From a bacterium (GTDB lineage: Bacteria; Babelota; Babeliae; Babelales; RVW-14): a DNA stretch of 39,923 bases. Location: NCBI GenBank assembly GCA_023249935.1, contig JAHFBQ010000004.1, positions 1-39,923 of the forward strand, in the 5' to 3' direction. The notes under the pieces were generated by a model that saw nothing but the letters and a program-made list of their open reading frames with translations, had not been told where the DNA came from and did no database searches. Shown piece by piece: positions 38,196 through 39,923 of this stretch (positions are counted from its first letter, which is position 1; each line of letters opens with the position of its first letter). The translations under genes and the position numbers were made by a program.

Positions 38196-39629
38196 ATGCA
38201 GGACGGATTCTTACAGAGAATTCATCGGTTATGGAATGTTAATAAAGAATTTCAATCGAAGGTTTTATTTCTTTCCCTCACCTTCATGCTCATGTCAGGA
38301 TGCCTCGTCATCTGGCGTCCACTCAAACTCTCAATTTTTGCGAAAATGGTTGGTCCGACCTTCGTTCCTCTTGCAAAGTTATTTTCACTCGCCCTTCTCA
38401 TCCCCCTTATTTTGCTGTACTCCAAACTTGTCGACTGGCTACGTCGCCATCACATGCTTTATTGTTTCACCATCGGGCATGGTATCGGCGGCATCATATT
38501 TTACTTTCTCCTATCTGATCCAACATACGGCGTTGCCAATGCAACTACCAACTCTGATCGCATGCTTGGGTGGGCGTTTTATTTCTTCATGGAAAGTTTT
38601 GATGCCTTCTTTGCAACCTCTTTTTGGTCTTTTGCAGATTCTGTAAACAACCCTAAAGATGCTCGTAATTATTATGGCTTCTTTGTCTCTGGATCAAAAA
38701 TTGGTGGTATTCTATCTGCAGGCACCCTTTATTTAATGATTATCATGGGTGGCTATGAAAGCCACGTGCTCCTTCCAAGAGCCCTCTTTATGGGAAGCTT
38801 AATGCTCTTTGCAGCAGCCTATACTATTTACAATCTTATTAGAAAAGTTCCTGAAGGGAAAATGCATGGTTATGAGGCTGTATATCAACTAGAAAAAACA
38901 AGATCAACTGAATCTTTTTCTTTATGGAAATCTTTTAAGGGCGCTTTTGATGGGCTTTTCATTATTGCCAAAAATCCATACGTACTCGGTATATTTTCTC
39001 TTGTCTTCTTTAGTGAAATTGTCATCGTAATATTCGATTATCTCGTTATGATTCAAGCTGATGCCGCACATCCTACAGTAAACAGCCTTACTGCGTTTTA
39101 TGCCTTCTACTATTTCATCTACAACGTTATCGGCCTTGGTATTGCATTCTTTGGCACGACACCAATTTTACGTATTTTTGGCTTACGACTTTCATTATTT
39201 GCTTATCCAGTACTTACCATCGCCCTTCTCGTTGCCACTGTCCTGTATCCCCAAGGTTGGGTACTCTTTGCCGCCCTCGTTGGATTGCGAGCTCTTAATT
39301 ATGCACTCAACCATCCAACACGCGAAGTTCTGTACATCCCAACGGTAAAACAGATTAAATTTAAAGCAAAAACATGGACCGATGCCTTCGGTTCGCGTTT
39401 CGCAAAAAGCAGCGGTTCGCTCTTCAATATGTCCATGAACTATTTGCCGCATACCGCAGCCGTCGTATCAAGTATCTCACTAAGCATCAGTATCACTGCG
39501 GTCTGTCTTTTTGTGACCTATTTCTTGGGCAAAAAATTCCAACATTGCATTGATAATAGGCTTGTTATTGGATCAGACGAACCAACGGAAAACGAACTAG
39601 CCGAGCTTGATCAGGTAAAAGAAATTTAA
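38196..39629 (+). CDS. ATP/ADP translocase-like nucleotide transporter (NTT/Npt family)
   Basis: Polytopic membrane protein; KVLFLSLTFMLMSGCLVIWRPLKLSIFAKMVGPTFVPLAKLFSL, ESFDAFFATSFWSFADSVNNPKDARNYYGFFVSGSKIGGI, NHPTREVLYIPTVKQIKFKAKTWTDAFGSRFAKSSGS. Confidence 0.92.
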   Translation: MQDGFLQRIHRLWNVNKEFQSKVLFLSLTFMLMSGCLVIWRPLKLSIFAKMVGPTFVPLAKLFSLALLIPLILLYSKLVDWLRRHHMLYCFTIGHGIGGIIFYFLLSDPTYGVANATTNSDRMLGWAFYFFMESFDAFFATSFWSFADSVNNPKDARNYYGFFVSGSKIGGILSAGTLYLMIIMGGYESHVLLPRALFMGSLMLFAAAYTIYNLIRKVPEGKMHGYEAVYQLEKTRSTESFSLWKSFKGAFDGLFIIAKNPYVLGIFSLVFFSEIVIVIFDYLVMIQADAAHPTVNSLTAFYAFYYFIYNVIGLGIAFFGTTPILRIFGLRLSLFAYPVLTIALLVATVLYPQGWVLFAALVGLRALNYALNHPTREVLYIPTVKQIKFKAKTWTDAFGSRFAKSSGSLFNMSMNYLPHTAAVVSSISLSISITAVCLFVTYFLGKKFQHCIDNRLVIGSDEPTENELAELDQVKEI

Positions 39630-39649
39630 TTGCCGTAAGGGCTTAACAT

Positions 39650-39923
39650 ATGAAACCAAGTTTTCGGCCATACCAGGCTATTAGAAACTATTTACAACTA
39701 GATGGGTTTGATCTTTTAAAGCTAATGCTTTTAGCCAGCGCTTTTTTTTGCATTATTGGTTCTTACTCTATCTTGCGGCCGCTTAAAACCTCAATTTTTT
39801 TAGGCCTCGTAGGTAAAGAATACCAGCCAATCAGTCGCCTCCTTTCCTTATTTGTCATCTTTCCATGCGGACTTTTGTACTCACACCTGGTAGACAAGCT
39901 CAAGCGACACCACATTTTTTATG
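39650..39923 (+). CDS. Second NTT-family nucleotide transporter (truncated by window end)
   Basis: MKPSFRPYQAIRNYLQLDGFDLLKLMLLASAFFCIIGSYSILRPLKTSIFLGLVGKEYQPISRLLSLFVIFPCGLLYSHLVDKLKRHHIFY aligns with the N-terminus of 38196..39629. Confidence 0.85.
   Translation, partial: MKPSFRPYQAIRNYLQLDGFDLLKLMLLASAFFCIIGSYSILRPLKTSIFLGLVGKEYQPISRLLSLFVIFPCGLLYSHLVDKLKRHHIFY

Overview
This 39.9 kb window is gene-dense. It encodes about 37 credible protein genes on both strands and one CAU-anticodon tRNA. I see no rRNA, CRISPR array, integrase or transposase. Housekeeping genes recognised from protein motifs: acyl-CoA carboxylase carboxyltransferase (PccB-like), HflX, GAPDH, a zinc-ribbon (DUF164-like) protein next to an RNase H, a SpoIID-like protein, a DUF457/YdjM-like membrane protein, an M16 protease, TatD, HU, a CPBP protease, RodA/FtsW, SbcC/Rad50-like, KDO transferase (WaaA) and Lon. 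The right edge carries two tandem ATP/ADP-translocase (NTT) genes; the second is cut by the window end. NTT transporters plus a very high share of small exported proteins of unknown function suggest an intracellular, host-dependent bacterium. Candidatus Dependentiae/TM6 is my guess; it is inference only. Most interesting signals: (1) three exported GNAT-fold acetyltransferases, two of them divergently paired; (2) an exported NADAR (ADP-ribose-guanine glycosidase family) protein divergent from (3) a tandem pair of exported paralogs with motifs reminiscent of a degenerate protein kinase, with a perfect 21-bp palindrome in the shared intergenic region; (4) an AbrB/MazE-type DNA-binding domain fused to an unknown helical domain, behind a near-consensus promoter overlapped by a perfect palindrome; (5) an RNase H with an N-terminal sliding-clamp-like motif (QITLF); (6) a lipoprotein/DJ-1 fusion with a strong internal translation start; (7) MITE/REP-like palindromic repeats. 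All homology calls come from reading motifs by eye; no database search was run.
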